Of a DNA stretch of 37,083 bases, positions 1 to 7,949 are shown one piece after another. A program made the translations under genes and the position numbers. This DNA is from Variovorax beijingensis (GTDB lineage Bacteria; Pseudomonadota; Gammaproteobacteria; Burkholderiales; Burkholderiaceae_C), in contig NZ_RXFQ01000030.1 of assembly GCF_003951285.1 (NCBI RefSeq), positions 1-37,083 on the forward strand, given 5' to 3'. Positions within the stretch are counted from its first letter, which is position 1. Every line of letters starts with the position of its first letter. The notes under the pieces are model-generated. The model saw nothing but the letters and a program-made list of their open reading frames with translations. It was not told the origin of the DNA and searched no databases.

Positions 1-837
1 TCACCCGGGCGGGCGCAAGGTTCCGGCGTTTCGCCATCCAAGGCGGCTGGATGCTTCGGATGCCGCATTGCGAACGGCGGTCGCGGCGCTGGAGTTCCAG
101 TCGGCCGAAAAACCGTCCCGATGCCCGAGCGCCGTGATCACCACAACGGGTTCGCCATCGTGGTCGAGCACGGGGGCGCTGAAGGCGTTGACGCCGGGAA
201 TCGGCTTTCCCTCGGCGCGCGTGACGCCGTGCTCGCGAAGCTCCGCCACAGCCTGCTGAAGCTCCCCGGCCTTCGGCTTGCGCAGCGGCGCCTTCCGATC
301 GTCCGGGTCTCCGAGCGCTACCGCCATGGCCTTCTCGATGCGTTCGGCGGGCAGCACGGCGGCAAAGGCGCGGCCGGTGGCCGTGCCGAGTATCGACATC
401 ACGGTTCCAGCGCGCATGGAGACGTGCAGCGGTTCGCGCGCCTCGATCATCCGGATGATCGTTGGTCCGAAGTTGCCCCAGATGGCCACTGCGACCGCAT
501 GCCCGGTGGACGCCGCAAGCTGCTGGGCAACGGGCAACGCCACCCGGACCGGGTCCAGCTGGTGCAGGCATGTCAGCCCCAGGCGCAGCGCGGCCGGGCC
601 GAGCGCATAGCGGCCGGTGTCGGATTCCTGTTCGATCAGCCCGAGCTTGCCGAAGCTCACCAGATACGGGTGCGCACGTGAAGCGGGCAGCCCGGATCGG
701 TTCGAGAGGTCCCTGAGCGTCAAGGGCGTCTGGCTGTCGGCCAGCGCAAGCAACAGCCGCCCGCCGACTTCGATCGCCTGGACGGCCCGCTGCGCCTTGT
801 CTTCCTTCGCAGCTTCTTCGGGGTGGCTGTCTCGCAT
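1..837 (-). CDS. IclR-family transcriptional regulator
   Basis: The 278-residue product has the two-part IclR layout. A winged helix-turn-helix spans roughly residues 20-80, with the recognition region around LRDLSNRSGLPASRAHPYL. An effector-binding domain follows, including the GTVMSILGTATGRAF stretch and the late ITALGH strand typical of the family. The N-terminus is somewhat longer than usual (family about 250-270 residues). The stop codon occupies bases 1-3, so the gene is complete. It diverges from the hydrolase/monooxygenase operon starting at 1029, which it probably controls through the palindromes at 945-997. IclR proteins usually bind small aromatic or organic acids and act as repressors or activators of the adjacent catabolic operon; the ligand here is unknown. 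Family assignment is secure, target and ligand are inferred. Confidence 0.9.
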   Translation of the reverse strand: MRDSHPEEAAKEDKAQRAVQAIEVGGRLLLALADSQTPLTLRDLSNRSGLPASRAHPYLVSFGKLGLIEQESDTGRYALGPAALRLGLTCLHQLDPVRVALPVAQQLAASTGHAVAVAIWGNFGPTIIRMIEAREPLHVSMRAGTVMSILGTATGRAFAAVLPAERIEKAMAVALGDPDDRKAPLRKPKAGELQQAVAELREHGVTRAEGKPIPGVNAFSAPVLDHDGEPVVVITALGHRDGFSADWNSSAATAVRNAASEASSRLGWRNAGTLRPPG

Positions 838-944
838 ATCGCCTTTCAGGTTGCCGCAAGTCTAGTTCGCGCGGGAGGAAGGGATTCACCGCGTGCAGGC
901 CCTCGGCAGGGCCGACCCTGGGGAAAACACCTAATTCCTCCTAT

Positions 945-958
945 GCAAATTAGTTTGC
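945..958. promoter_or_regulatory. Operator-like palindrome, copy 1
   Basis: GCAAA-TTAG-TTTGC is a perfect 5-bp-arm inverted repeat with a 4-bp spacer. It overlaps the -35 element of the promoter proposed at 955-983. A second copy with the same GCAAA-N4-TTTG form lies 39 bp downstream. The spacing and architecture fit a dimeric regulator such as the divergent IclR protein; binding itself is inferred. Confidence 0.5.
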
Positions 959-983
959 CATAAACAAATTCAGATTGCATACT
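955..983 (+). promoter_or_regulatory. Sigma70-like promoter for the hydrolase/monooxygenase operon
   Basis: TTGCCA (955-960) and CATACT (978-983) are separated by exactly 17 bp, a good match in spacing and a fair match in sequence to -35/-10 elements. The palindromes at 945-958 and 984-997 overlap or abut the two hexamers, so a regulator bound there could block or modulate RNA polymerase. The start codon lies at 1029. Confidence 0.45.
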
Positions 984-997
984 GCAAACGCGTTTGT
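984..997. promoter_or_regulatory. Operator-like palindrome, copy 2
   Basis: GCAAACGCGTTTGT contains the perfect 12-bp palindrome CAAACGCGTTTG (985-996). It shares the GCAAA-N4-TTTG form with copy 1 and sits immediately after the proposed -10 hexamer, over the expected transcription start. It is probably the second half of the operator for the divergent IclR regulator. Confidence 0.5.
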
Positions 998-1028
998 TTT
1001 AGACAAATCCAGACCCAGGAGCCCCCGC

Positions 1029-1988
1029 ATGAACACCGCCAAGAAATTCGCCTCGCAAGCCGACCTCGAAGAGAAGCAGGTCAGCTTCACCAGGCTCTCG
1101 GAACACGCCTGGGCCTATACCGCCGAAGGCGACCCGAACACCGGCATCATCGTGGGGGACGACGCCGTGCTCGTGGCCGACACCCAGGCCACGCCGGCCA
1201 TGGCGCAGGACGTGGTCAGGCGCATCCGCGAGGTGACCGACAAGCCGATCAAGTACGTGGTGCTCACCCACTACCACGCGGTGCGCGTGCTGGGCGCGAG
1301 CGGCTTCGATCCGCAGCAGATCATTGCGAGCCAGGACACGCGCGACCTGATCGTCGAGCGCGGCGAACAGGACAAGGCCAGCGAGATCGGCCGCTTCCCG
1401 CGCCTGTTCCGCAACGTGGAGACCGTACCGCCGGGCCTGACATGGCCCACCATGACCTTCACCGGCAAGATGACGCTGTGGCTCGGCAAGCTCGAGGTGC
1501 AGCTGCTGCAGCTCGGGCGCGGCCACACCAAGGGCGACACGGTGGTCTGGCTGCCGCAGGACCGCGTGCTGCTCAGCGGCGACCTGGTCGAGTTCGATGC
1601 CACGCCCTACGCCGGCGATGCCTATTTCAAGGATTGGCCGCAGACGCTCGAGAACCTCGCAGCCTTGAAACCCGCCGCACTGGTTCCGGGCCGCGGCCCC
1701 GCCCTGCTGGGCGAGGAGCAGGTGGCCGCCGGCCTCAGGGCCACCGGCGGCTTCATTGCCGACGTGCGCGCCTGCGTCGAAGCCGGCGTGGCCGCGGGCA
1801 AGGACCTTCATGCGGTCTACCAGGACACCTTCGCCCAGCTCAAACCCAAGTACGGCCACTGGGTCATCTTCGACCACTGCATGCCTTTCGACGTGACGCG
1901 CTGCTACGACGAAGTGACCCAGCACCCGCACCCGCGCATCTGGACGGCCGAGCGCGACATCGAGATGTGGAAGACGCTGGAGGGTTGA
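1029..1988 (+). CDS. Metallo-beta-lactamase-fold hydrolase
   Basis: The 319-residue protein has the MBL-fold order of motifs: an early strand with GIIVGDDAVLVADTQ, a THYHAVR loop, a GHTKGDT histidine and an SGDLVEF aspartate. The canonical HxHxDH motif is reduced to HYHAVR, so the usual second-metal Asp-His pair is missing. The remaining histidines and the SGD aspartate could still hold one metal. The start at 1029 was chosen because AGGAG (1017-1021) sits 7 bases upstream; an in-frame ATG at 975 lies inside the proposed promoter. It is first in an operon with an FAD monooxygenase, a DUF2783 protein and a Bug receptor, so it probably hydrolyses an ester or lactone intermediate of that pathway. 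Substrate unknown. Confidence 0.85.
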   Translation: MNTAKKFASQADLEEKQVSFTRLSEHAWAYTAEGDPNTGIIVGDDAVLVADTQATPAMAQDVVRRIREVTDKPIKYVVLTHYHAVRVLGASGFDPQQIIASQDTRDLIVERGEQDKASEIGRFPRLFRNVETVPPGLTWPTMTFTGKMTLWLGKLEVQLLQLGRGHTKGDTVVWLPQDRVLLSGDLVEFDATPYAGDAYFKDWPQTLENLAALKPAALVPGRGPALLGEEQVAAGLRATGGFIADVRACVEAGVAAGKDLHAVYQDTFAQLKPKYGHWVIFDHCMPFDVTRCYDEVTQHPHPRIWTAERDIEMWKTLEG

Positions 1989-2020
1989 ACCCGCCTCGCG
2001 CCGCAGGAGACAGACAAGCC

Positions 2021-3691
2021 ATGCCATCGAATGAACTTGCGTCCCGCAAGGGGGACGCCCTCGACTACCAGAAGCTGGTGTTCGACTACACCCGCCATCC
2101 CGACCAGGACGCCGCGGTACCGGTGCGCCGCCCGGTGGTCGTCATAGGCGCAGGCCCCGTGGGGCTGGCGCTGGCCATCGACCTGGCACAGCGCGGGATT
2201 CCGGTGGTCCTCCTGGACAACGACAACGCGCTGTCCACCGGCTCGCGCGCCATCTGCTTTGCGAAGCGCACGCTCGAGATCTTCGATCGGCTCGGTTGCG
2301 GCGACCGCATGGTCGGCAAGGGCGTGTCGTGGAACGTCGGCCGCGTGTTCTTCAGGAACGAGGAGATCTACAGCTTCGACCTGCTGCCGGAAACCGGACA
2401 TGCGCGCCCCGCCTTCATCAACCTGCAGCAGTACTACGTGGAAGGCTTCCTGGCCGAGCGCGCCGCGGAGTTGCCGCTGATCGACCTGCGCTGGAAGAAC
2501 AAGGTCGCGGGCGCGGTGCAGTACGCGGACCACGTCGCGTTGACGGTCGAGACCCCCGAGGGGCCCTACCGGCTCGATGCCGGCTACGTCGCGGCCTGCG
2601 ACGGGAGCCGCTCGAGCGTGCGCGGACTGCTCGGGCTGGAAAGCAAGGGGCGCCAGTTCAAGGACCGCTTCCTGATCGCCGATGTGAAGATGAAGCTCGA
2701 CCGGCCCGCCGAGCGCTGGTTCTGGTTCGATCCCGAATTCCATCGCAACCAGAGCGTGCTGCTGCACATGCAGCCGGACAACGTCTGGCGCATCGACTTC
2801 CAGCTCGGCTGGGACGCCGATCCGGAGGAAGAAAAGAAACCCGAAAAGATCATTCCGCGCGTGAAGGCGCTGCTGGGTGAAGACGCGCAGTTCGATCTCG
2901 AATGGGCCAGCGTCTACACCTTCTCCTGCCTGCGGATGGACCGGTTCCGGCACGGCCGCGTGTTCTTCGCCGGAGACTCTGCGCACGGTGTTTCCCCGTT
3001 CGGCGCCCGCGGTGCCAACTCGGGTGTGCAGGATGCGGAGAACCTGGCGTGGAAGCTTGCCGCGGTCCTGCAGCGCCAGGCGCCCGACGCGCTGCTCGAC
3101 AGCTACGGCCAGGAGCGCGAGTACGCCGCCGACGAGAACATCCTCAACTCGACGCGCGCCACCGACTTCATCACGCCCAAGAGCGAGGTCAGCAGGCTGT
3201 TCCGGGACGCGGTACTGGAACTTGCCAAGTTCCACGCCTTTGCACGCACCCTGGTCAACAGCGGCCGCCTGTCGGTGCCGGCCACGCTGCACACCTCGGC
3301 CTTGAACACGCCGGACGCCGACGCCTTCGAGGGGCGCATGGTGCCGGGCGCCGTGGCGGCGGACGCGCCGGTGATCCGCGCCGATGGCACCGCGGGGTGG
3401 CTGCTGCAGGAAGCAGGCAGGGGCACGTTCACGGCCGTGGTGTTCGGCAGCGGCGAGGTCGCGGACCGCGCAGCCCGCGCTGCGGCCGAGGCTGGCACCG
3501 CCGCCGGTGTACCCATCGAGACGGTGCGCATCCCGATCGATGAAGCTCATGCGCTGGCGGCCGAGCGCTACGACGCACGCGCCGGCACGGTCTACCTGCT
3601 GCGCCCCGACCAGCACGTGTGCGGGCGCTGGCGCCGGGCCGACGCCGGCCTCATGCGCGCCGCGCTCGATCGCGCACTCTGCAATGCCTGA
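2021..3691 (+). CDS. FAD-dependent aromatic monooxygenase (class A, PheA/TfdB/MhpA type)
   Basis: The 556-residue protein carries the three class A flavoprotein hydroxylase fingerprints. These are GAGPVG at residues 43-48 (Rossmann FAD binding), a DG motif at about 194-195 (ACDGSRSSVRG), and a GD motif at about 318-319 (FFAGDSAHGVSPFGARG). A thioredoxin-like C-terminal region after about residue 430 is typical of phenol-hydroxylase relatives. It probably hydroxylates a phenolic or aromatic-acid substrate with NAD(P)H and oxygen in the cytoplasm. AGGAG at 2005-2009 lies 11 bases before the ATG. It follows the MBL hydrolase by 32 bp and precedes the DUF2783 gene by 12 bp. Class is firm; the substrate cannot be read from the sequence. 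Confidence 0.9.
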   Translation: MPSNELASRKGDALDYQKLVFDYTRHPDQDAAVPVRRPVVVIGAGPVGLALAIDLAQRGIPVVLLDNDNALSTGSRAICFAKRTLEIFDRLGCGDRMVGKGVSWNVGRVFFRNEEIYSFDLLPETGHARPAFINLQQYYVEGFLAERAAELPLIDLRWKNKVAGAVQYADHVALTVETPEGPYRLDAGYVAACDGSRSSVRGLLGLESKGRQFKDRFLIADVKMKLDRPAERWFWFDPEFHRNQSVLLHMQPDNVWRIDFQLGWDADPEEEKKPEKIIPRVKALLGEDAQFDLEWASVYTFSCLRMDRFRHGRVFFAGDSAHGVSPFGARGANSGVQDAENLAWKLAAVLQRQAPDALLDSYGQEREYAADENILNSTRATDFITPKSEVSRLFRDAVLELAKFHAFARTLVNSGRLSVPATLHTSALNTPDADAFEGRMVPGAVAADAPVIRADGTAGWLLQEAGRGTFTAVVFGSGEVADRAARAAAEAGTAAGVPIETVRIPIDEAHALAAERYDARAGTVYLLRPDQHVCGRWRRADAGLMRAALDRALCNA

Positions 3692-3703
3692 AGGAATCCT
3701 GCC

Positions 3704-3910
3704 ATGCCGCAAGCCGCTGCCGCGCAACTGACGACCGCACCGAACATCGAGGCCCCGGACGATTTCTACGAAGCGCTGATCGAAGCGCACCAGGGGCTCT
3801 CCACGGACCAGAGCCACGCCTTCAACGCGCGGCTGGTGCTGGTCCTGGCCAATCACATCGGATCGCTGCCCGTGCTGCGCGAGGCGTTCGCCGCTGCGGC
3901 ACGCCAGTGA
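3704..3910 (+). CDS. DUF2783 small protein
   Basis: This 68-residue protein matches the DUF2783 pattern as I know it: a DDFYEALIEAHQGL start, then QSHAFNARLVLVLANHIG and a VLREAF end. It is predicted to be two or three short helices with no signal peptide or membrane segment. An AGGAA lies just upstream of the ATG. It sits 12 bp after the FAD monooxygenase, and DUF2783 genes are commonly reported beside such flavoproteins. A role as a small partner or stabilising subunit of the monooxygenase is a reasonable inference, but no function is established. Confidence 0.75.
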   Translation: MPQAAAAQLTTAPNIEAPDDFYEALIEAHQGLSTDQSHAFNARLVLVLANHIGSLPVLREAFAAAARQ

Positions 3911-3942
3911 AAGCACCCATCACAACCACCGGAGACAAACCC

Positions 3943-4899
3943 ATGATTCGCCTTTTCCTGACCGGCCTGGCGCTGGCCGCAAGCACCCATCTCGCCGTCG
4001 CGCAGGACAGCAAGCCCATCGAATGGGTGGTGGGCTACGCCGCGGGCGGCGGCTCCGATTCCGTTGCGCGCGCCACGGCAGAGGCGATGACAAAGAGCCT
4101 GGGCCGGCCCATCGTCATCAACAACAAGCCCGGTGCGGCGACCAACATCGCCGCGGACTACGCCGCCCGCTCGAAGGACTACGGCAGCATCATGCTGACG
4201 GCCGACTTCGCCACGCTCGCAGCCAACCCGTTCCTGTTTTCCAAGCTCAGCTACAACGCCGAGAAGGACCTCGCGCCGGTCGGCATGCTGGCGCGCTTCC
4301 CGCTCGTCCTGGTGGTCGGTCCCCAGGTGCCGGCGAAGAACTTCAAGGAGTTCATCGCGTGGGCCAAGGCGCAGCCGGGCGGCGTGAACTACGCGTCGGC
4401 CGGCGCCGGCAGTCCGCACCACCTGGCCACCGAGCTGCTGCGCGAAAAGACCGGCACCGCGATGACGCACGTCGCCTACCGCGGCGCGGCGCCTGCGATG
4501 CAGGACATCCTCGGCGGCCAGGTGCCCTTCATGATGGTCGACACGGCCAGCGGCAACCAGTTCGTGCTGGCCGGCAAGGTCAAGGCGATCGGCGTTGCCA
4601 GCGCAAAGCGCATCGCGACGCTGCCCGACGTGCCGACCCTCGCGGAGCAAGGGCTGTCCGACTACGAGGCCTATGCGTGGCAGGGACTGGCGGTGCCCAG
4701 CGCCACGCCCGCAGAGACGGTCGAGAAACTCAACAAGGCACTGGTCGATGCACTGAACTCGGCCCCAGTGAAGGCCCGGTTCCTGGCGCTCGGCGTCGAA
4801 GGACTGCCAGGCACGCCGAACGACATGGCCGCGTATGTGAAGGGCGAGCGCGAACGTTGGGGCCGCCTCATCAAGGCGAACAACATCAAGGTCGACTGA
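3943..4899 (+). CDS. Bug-family (TctC-like) periplasmic solute receptor
   Basis: The 318-residue protein has a signal peptide of about 21 residues (hydrophobic core after MIRLF, cleavage near AVAQ). It then follows the Bug pattern: WVVGYAAGGGSD, RPIVINNKPGAATNIAADYAA, VAYRGAAPAMQDILGGQVPFM and LPDVPTLAEQGL. Bug receptors bind carboxylates, amides or nicotinate-type ligands in the periplasm and in Burkholderiales mostly occur without adjacent TctA/TctB membrane subunits, as here. GGAGA at 3931-3935 supports the start. As the last gene of the hydrolase/monooxygenase operon it probably captures the pathway's substrate. Ligand unknown. Confidence 0.92.
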   Translation: MIRLFLTGLALAASTHLAVAQDSKPIEWVVGYAAGGGSDSVARATAEAMTKSLGRPIVINNKPGAATNIAADYAARSKDYGSIMLTADFATLAANPFLFSKLSYNAEKDLAPVGMLARFPLVLVVGPQVPAKNFKEFIAWAKAQPGGVNYASAGAGSPHHLATELLREKTGTAMTHVAYRGAAPAMQDILGGQVPFMMVDTASGNQFVLAGKVKAIGVASAKRIATLPDVPTLAEQGLSDYEAYAWQGLAVPSATPAETVEKLNKALVDALNSAPVKARFLALGVEGLPGTPNDMAAYVKGERERWGRLIKANNIKVD

Positions 4900-4983
4900 T
4901 CGGGTCCGTGTTGCCGGACGGGCGCGCGCTCCGGGCCGACGGTTGAAGGCGGGCTCCGAGTTGCATACGGCAGAACTCCTATT

Positions 4984-5036
4984 TATGTCTCTCATTCTGG
5001 ACATATTCTCAAGTTTTGTCTAATATGAGATACATA
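4984..5036 (+). promoter_or_regulatory. AT-rich promoter inside a 12-bp inverted repeat (toxin-antitoxin operator)
   Basis: TATGTCTCTCAT (4984-4995) and ATGAGATACATA (5025-5036) form a 12-bp inverted repeat with one mismatch. Between them lie TGGACA (4998-5003) and TAATAT (5021-5026) with a 17-bp spacer, a plausible sigma70 promoter. The expected start of transcription falls around 5033, next to the ATG at 5038, and no ribosome-binding site is visible, so the mRNA may be leaderless. The region is far richer in A+T than its surroundings. The adjacent XRE protein is the obvious candidate autorepressor. Confidence 0.55.
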
Positions 5037-5037
5037 T

Positions 5038-5508
5038 ATGCCTTCTGCAGCCCCACCCCTCGCCCCGGCGGCCGATCGCCGCCTCGCAGCGTTCGGCCGG
5101 CGCATCCACGCTCGCCGCAAGGCCCTGAAAGTCAGCGCCACCACAGCGGCGGAGGCTGCGGGCGTGTCCCGCATGACGCTGCACCGTATCGAACGCGGCG
5201 AGCCCTCGGTCACGATGGGGGCCTACATGAATGCCCTCGCCGCGCTGGGGCTGGATGTCGACGTGGTCCCGTCAACGCAATCCGCACCCCCGGTGCCTAT
5301 TGCGGGCGGCGTTCGAATCTCCGATTACCCCCAACTGCGCCGGCTCGCCTGGCAGTTGGCGCCGGATACCGAGCTCACACCCGCAGAGGCGTGGGCCACC
5401 TACGAACGCAACTGGCGCCATGTCGACGCATCGGCGCTCGATGCGCGGGAGCGGCAACTGCTCGACGAACTGGCACGCGCATTGGGCAGAAAGCCGCTGC
5501 ATGTTTGA
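5038..5508 (+). CDS. XRE-type helix-turn-helix antitoxin/regulator
   Basis: The 156-residue protein has a Cro/C1-type helix-turn-helix at about residues 16-70. The motif reads AEAAGVSRMTLHRIERGEPSV and is followed by MGAYMNALAALGLDVDV. A C-terminal helical segment of about 75 residues probably contacts the partner. It overlaps the downstream nucleotidyltransferase gene by 8 bp, the coupled layout expected of an antitoxin-toxin pair. It probably binds the inverted repeat at 4984-5036 and represses its own operon. The pair differs from classical AbiEi antitoxins, which carry a winged helix and are paired with AbiEii. Antitoxin activity is inferred from the partner. Confidence 0.8.
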   Translation: MPSAAPPLAPAADRRLAAFGRRIHARRKALKVSATTAAEAAGVSRMTLHRIERGEPSVTMGAYMNALAALGLDVDVVPSTQSAPPVPIAGGVRISDYPQLRRLAWQLAPDTELTPAEAWATYERNWRHVDASALDARERQLLDELARALGRKPLHV

Positions 5509-6127
5509 ACGACCGCACCACCGACGGGTCGCCGAGGCACTTGCAATGCTCGATGCCGACTTGCTCGCCGAGAACCACTGCCTGTTCGGCGGCGGCACGG
5601 CCATCGCGCTTCGCTATGGCGAGTACCGCGAATCGGTGGACATCGACTTCCTCGTTTCCGATATCGATGGCTACCGGCAGCTGCGCCAGCTGCTGACCGG
5701 TGAGCAGGGGCTGAGCGCGCTGGCCCGCAAGGGCGCGAAGATTCAGCAGACCGGCGAACTTCGCGCCGATCAATATGGCATCCGATCGATGGTGCGTGTG
5801 GGTGACGTCGATATCAAGTTCGAGATCGTGCTCGAAGCACGTATCGAGCTCGATATACCAGGCGAGCAAGACCGCATCGGCGACATTGCCGCGCTCACAG
5901 CGCTGGACATGGCCGCGAGCAAGCTGCTTGCAAATTCGGATCGCTGGGCCGACGACAGCGATCTGGCAAAGGCCGTGAACGCGCTGCTGACACGCCACGG
6001 ACGGATGGACCGCTGCATGGCGGTGCTGCAAATGACGCCGGCTGTGACACCCGCGCTGCTTCGCCAGCGCATCAAGGCCTTGCTGCCCCGAGTTCCAAGC
6101 GCCAGGGGCAAAGCCGCCAACCTCTGA
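5501..6127 (+). CDS. AbiEii/AbiGii-family nucleotidyltransferase toxin
   Basis: The 208-residue protein shows the AbiEii nucleotidyltransferase core. A GGGTAIALRYG loop occupies residues 30-40, followed by the metal-binding SVDIDF pair (Asp47 and Asp49) and a further VDIKFEIV strand. The helical part has the family's ALDMAASKLLANSDRWADDSDLA-like Lys/Arg/Asp layout, here interrupted into shorter matching stretches. Such enzymes transfer nucleotides to RNA or other targets and stall growth. Stop and start overlap the XRE gene, so translation is coupled. The active-site residues look intact, so it is likely functional. Toxicity and target are not demonstrable from sequence. Confidence 0.85.
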   Translation: MFERPHHRRVAEALAMLDADLLAENHCLFGGGTAIALRYGEYRESVDIDFLVSDIDGYRQLRQLLTGEQGLSALARKGAKIQQTGELRADQYGIRSMVRVGDVDIKFEIVLEARIELDIPGEQDRIGDIAALTALDMAASKLLANSDRWADDSDLAKAVNALLTRHGRMDRCMAVLQMTPAVTPALLRQRIKALLPRVPSARGKAANL

Positions 6128-6246
6128 GAGCAGGTCCCGTCCCGTCAAAGAAACGCGATCGACAGCCAGGGATCGCCGCCACTGCAATCGTCGCCACCAG
6201 CAGTGCCACCATGCCCCGGGCGTGTCCGGCGCCCCCAGGCGCTACC

Positions 6247-7068
6247 CTAGTGGTTGTCCTCGATGTTGAGGACTTTTCCCAAGCCCAGAAAATAGTTGGC
6301 AAACGCAAGCAGCGCCGCCGTCACCGCAATGTAGACAGCGGAGAGCGCCGCCAGGGTCGGGTCGGCAAACTCCCGAACATAGTTGTACATGGCCACCGGC
6401 AGCGTCTGCGTGTCCTGTGTCGTCACGAAAAGCGATGCAGTGAATTCGCTGAAAGACATGATGGCGGCGAACAGCCATCCACCGAAGAGCCCCGGAGCCA
6501 GAAGAGGAACCGTGACGGTGAAAAGCACCTTCACCGGCGACCCGCCCAGGCTGGCCGCCGCCTGCTCGAGCCGTTCGTCCAGGTTCTCCATGGAAACATA
6601 GACGCTCCTGAGCACAAAGGGCAGCACCAGCATGACGTGGCACAGGATGACGATGCCGTATCCACGTTGCACCGAGGTCTGCGACACCAGGATGAGCAGG
6701 CCCAGCCCCAACGTGAAGTGCGGCACCACCAGCGGCGAATGCAGGATCGCGAGGAGGAGCTGCTTGCCCCGGAACTCCAGCCGCTTCACGGCGATGGACA
6801 GACAGGTACCGATCACCAAGGCCAGGAAAGAAGACCATCCGGTGACGACCATGCTCGAGCGAAATCCTTCCTGGAAATCCGGATAGCTGAACACCCGCGC
6901 AAACCACTTGAGCGAATACGATTCAGGCGGAAAGGCAAGGATCGCTTTTTCGTTGAATGCGGCGATCGTCACCACCACCACCGGCAACAATACGAATGCA
7001 AGCAGGATGGCGATCAGCAGCGGCCCGGCAACACGCAGCGGCAGAGGCAGGGAACTTCGGATTTTCAT
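6247..7068 (-). CDS. ABC transporter permease, PotC/YdcV type
   Basis: The 273-residue membrane protein has about six hydrophobic segments and the inner-membrane permease EAA loop, here EQAAASLGGSPVKVLFTVTV, which contacts the ATPase. The N-terminal AFNEKAILAFPPESYSLKWF stretch is characteristic of PotC/YdcV-like permeases of polyamine-type importers. It is last in a minus-strand operon and starts 1 bp after the stop of the PotB-like permease. No ATPase lies beside it; the matching PotA-like ATPase is at 15260-16408. It forms the translocation pore with the neighbouring permease. Substrate class (polyamine or related compound) is inferred from family. Confidence 0.92.
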   Translation of the reverse strand: MKIRSSLPLPLRVAGPLLIAILLAFVLLPVVVVTIAAFNEKAILAFPPESYSLKWFARVFSYPDFQEGFRSSMVVTGWSSFLALVIGTCLSIAVKRLEFRGKQLLLAILHSPLVVPHFTLGLGLLILVSQTSVQRGYGIVILCHVMLVLPFVLRSVYVSMENLDERLEQAAASLGGSPVKVLFTVTVPLLAPGLFGGWLFAAIMSFSEFTASLFVTTQDTQTLPVAMYNYVREFADPTLAALSAVYIAVTAALLAFANYFLGLGKVLNIEDNH

Positions 7069-7069
7069 T

Positions 7070-7918
7070 TCAGTGTCCTCCCACGGCCTTCAGGCGCTTC
7101 GTCAGCAGTCCCAAGGCAAAGAGCGCCGCGGTCGTCATCAGCAGCCCCATCACGCTCAAGCTGGCTGCCAGCGGAAAATTCATGGATGAAAAGCCGAGCT
7201 GGTAGACCAGGGTCGACACCGTGGGCACGCGGCCTCCGCCAATCATCTGGGGCGTCGCAAAGGCACTGAAGGTCCAGGCAAAGGCGGTCGTGATGCTGGC
7301 CAGGATGCCCGGCATCGAAAGAGGCAGCGTGACCGTGACGAAAGTCCTGACGGGGCCCGCGCCCAGGCTTTGCGCGGCCTTTTCATAGTCGCGGTTGATG
7401 TGCGAGATCGCCGTGGCGAGCATCAGGACCACCACGGGAATCGTCACGTGCACCAGCGCAACGAGCACGCCCAGGTGGGTGAACATGAGCTCGAACGGCC
7501 ATTCGATCAAGCCGAGCTTTCGCAAGGTGCCGTTGATGAAGCCGTTGCTGCCCAGCACCGCGATCCACGAGTAGGTCCGGACGATTTCACCCAGGAACAG
7601 CGGCGTGATCGAAACGATCAGGATGAAGGATTTGAGAGCCCGGTTCTTCACGCGAACCAGGGCGTAGGCCAGGGGATAGGCGGCGACAAGCGAAAACACC
7701 GTCGTCTCCACACTCAGCAACAAGGTATTGGCAAACGCGTCGAGATAGATCGACTTGCCCATGCCGGAAAAATTGGCGAAGGTCAGCCCGCCGACATCCA
7801 GTGAGCCGGGGACAAACGCCCGAAAGCTGAACTGGAACACCGCGGCCAGCGAGACGGCGATGCCCATCGCAACAATGACGGCTGGAGATACCAGCCAGGC
7901 CCGTAGATCGGAGCGCAT
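7070..7918 (-). CDS. ABC transporter permease, PotB type
   Basis: The 282-residue protein has six predicted transmembrane segments and an EAA loop (EKAAQSLGAGPVRTFVTVTL) followed by PLSMPGILASI. The N-terminal membrane helix and periplasmic loop with FANF fit PotB-like permeases. It lies between the binding-protein gene (31 bp upstream) and the PotC-like permease (1 bp downstream), an operon in the order binding protein, PotB-like, PotC-like. It pairs with the downstream permease to form the channel. The energising subunit is missing from this operon. Confidence 0.92.
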   Translation of the reverse strand: MRSDLRAWLVSPAVIVAMGIAVSLAAVFQFSFRAFVPGSLDVGGLTFANFSGMGKSIYLDAFANTLLLSVETTVFSLVAAYPLAYALVRVKNRALKSFILIVSITPLFLGEIVRTYSWIAVLGSNGFINGTLRKLGLIEWPFELMFTHLGVLVALVHVTIPVVVLMLATAISHINRDYEKAAQSLGAGPVRTFVTVTLPLSMPGILASITTAFAWTFSAFATPQMIGGGRVPTVSTLVYQLGFSSMNFPLAASLSVMGLLMTTAALFALGLLTKRLKAVGGH

Positions 7919-7949
7919 TCCTGAACCTTGTTCCAGAGACCCGACGGGG

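Noticed and set aside
4914..4934. Possible terminator hairpin CCGGA...TCCGG after the first Bug gene
   Set aside because: Stem is only 5 bp with an 11-base loop and no following T tract.
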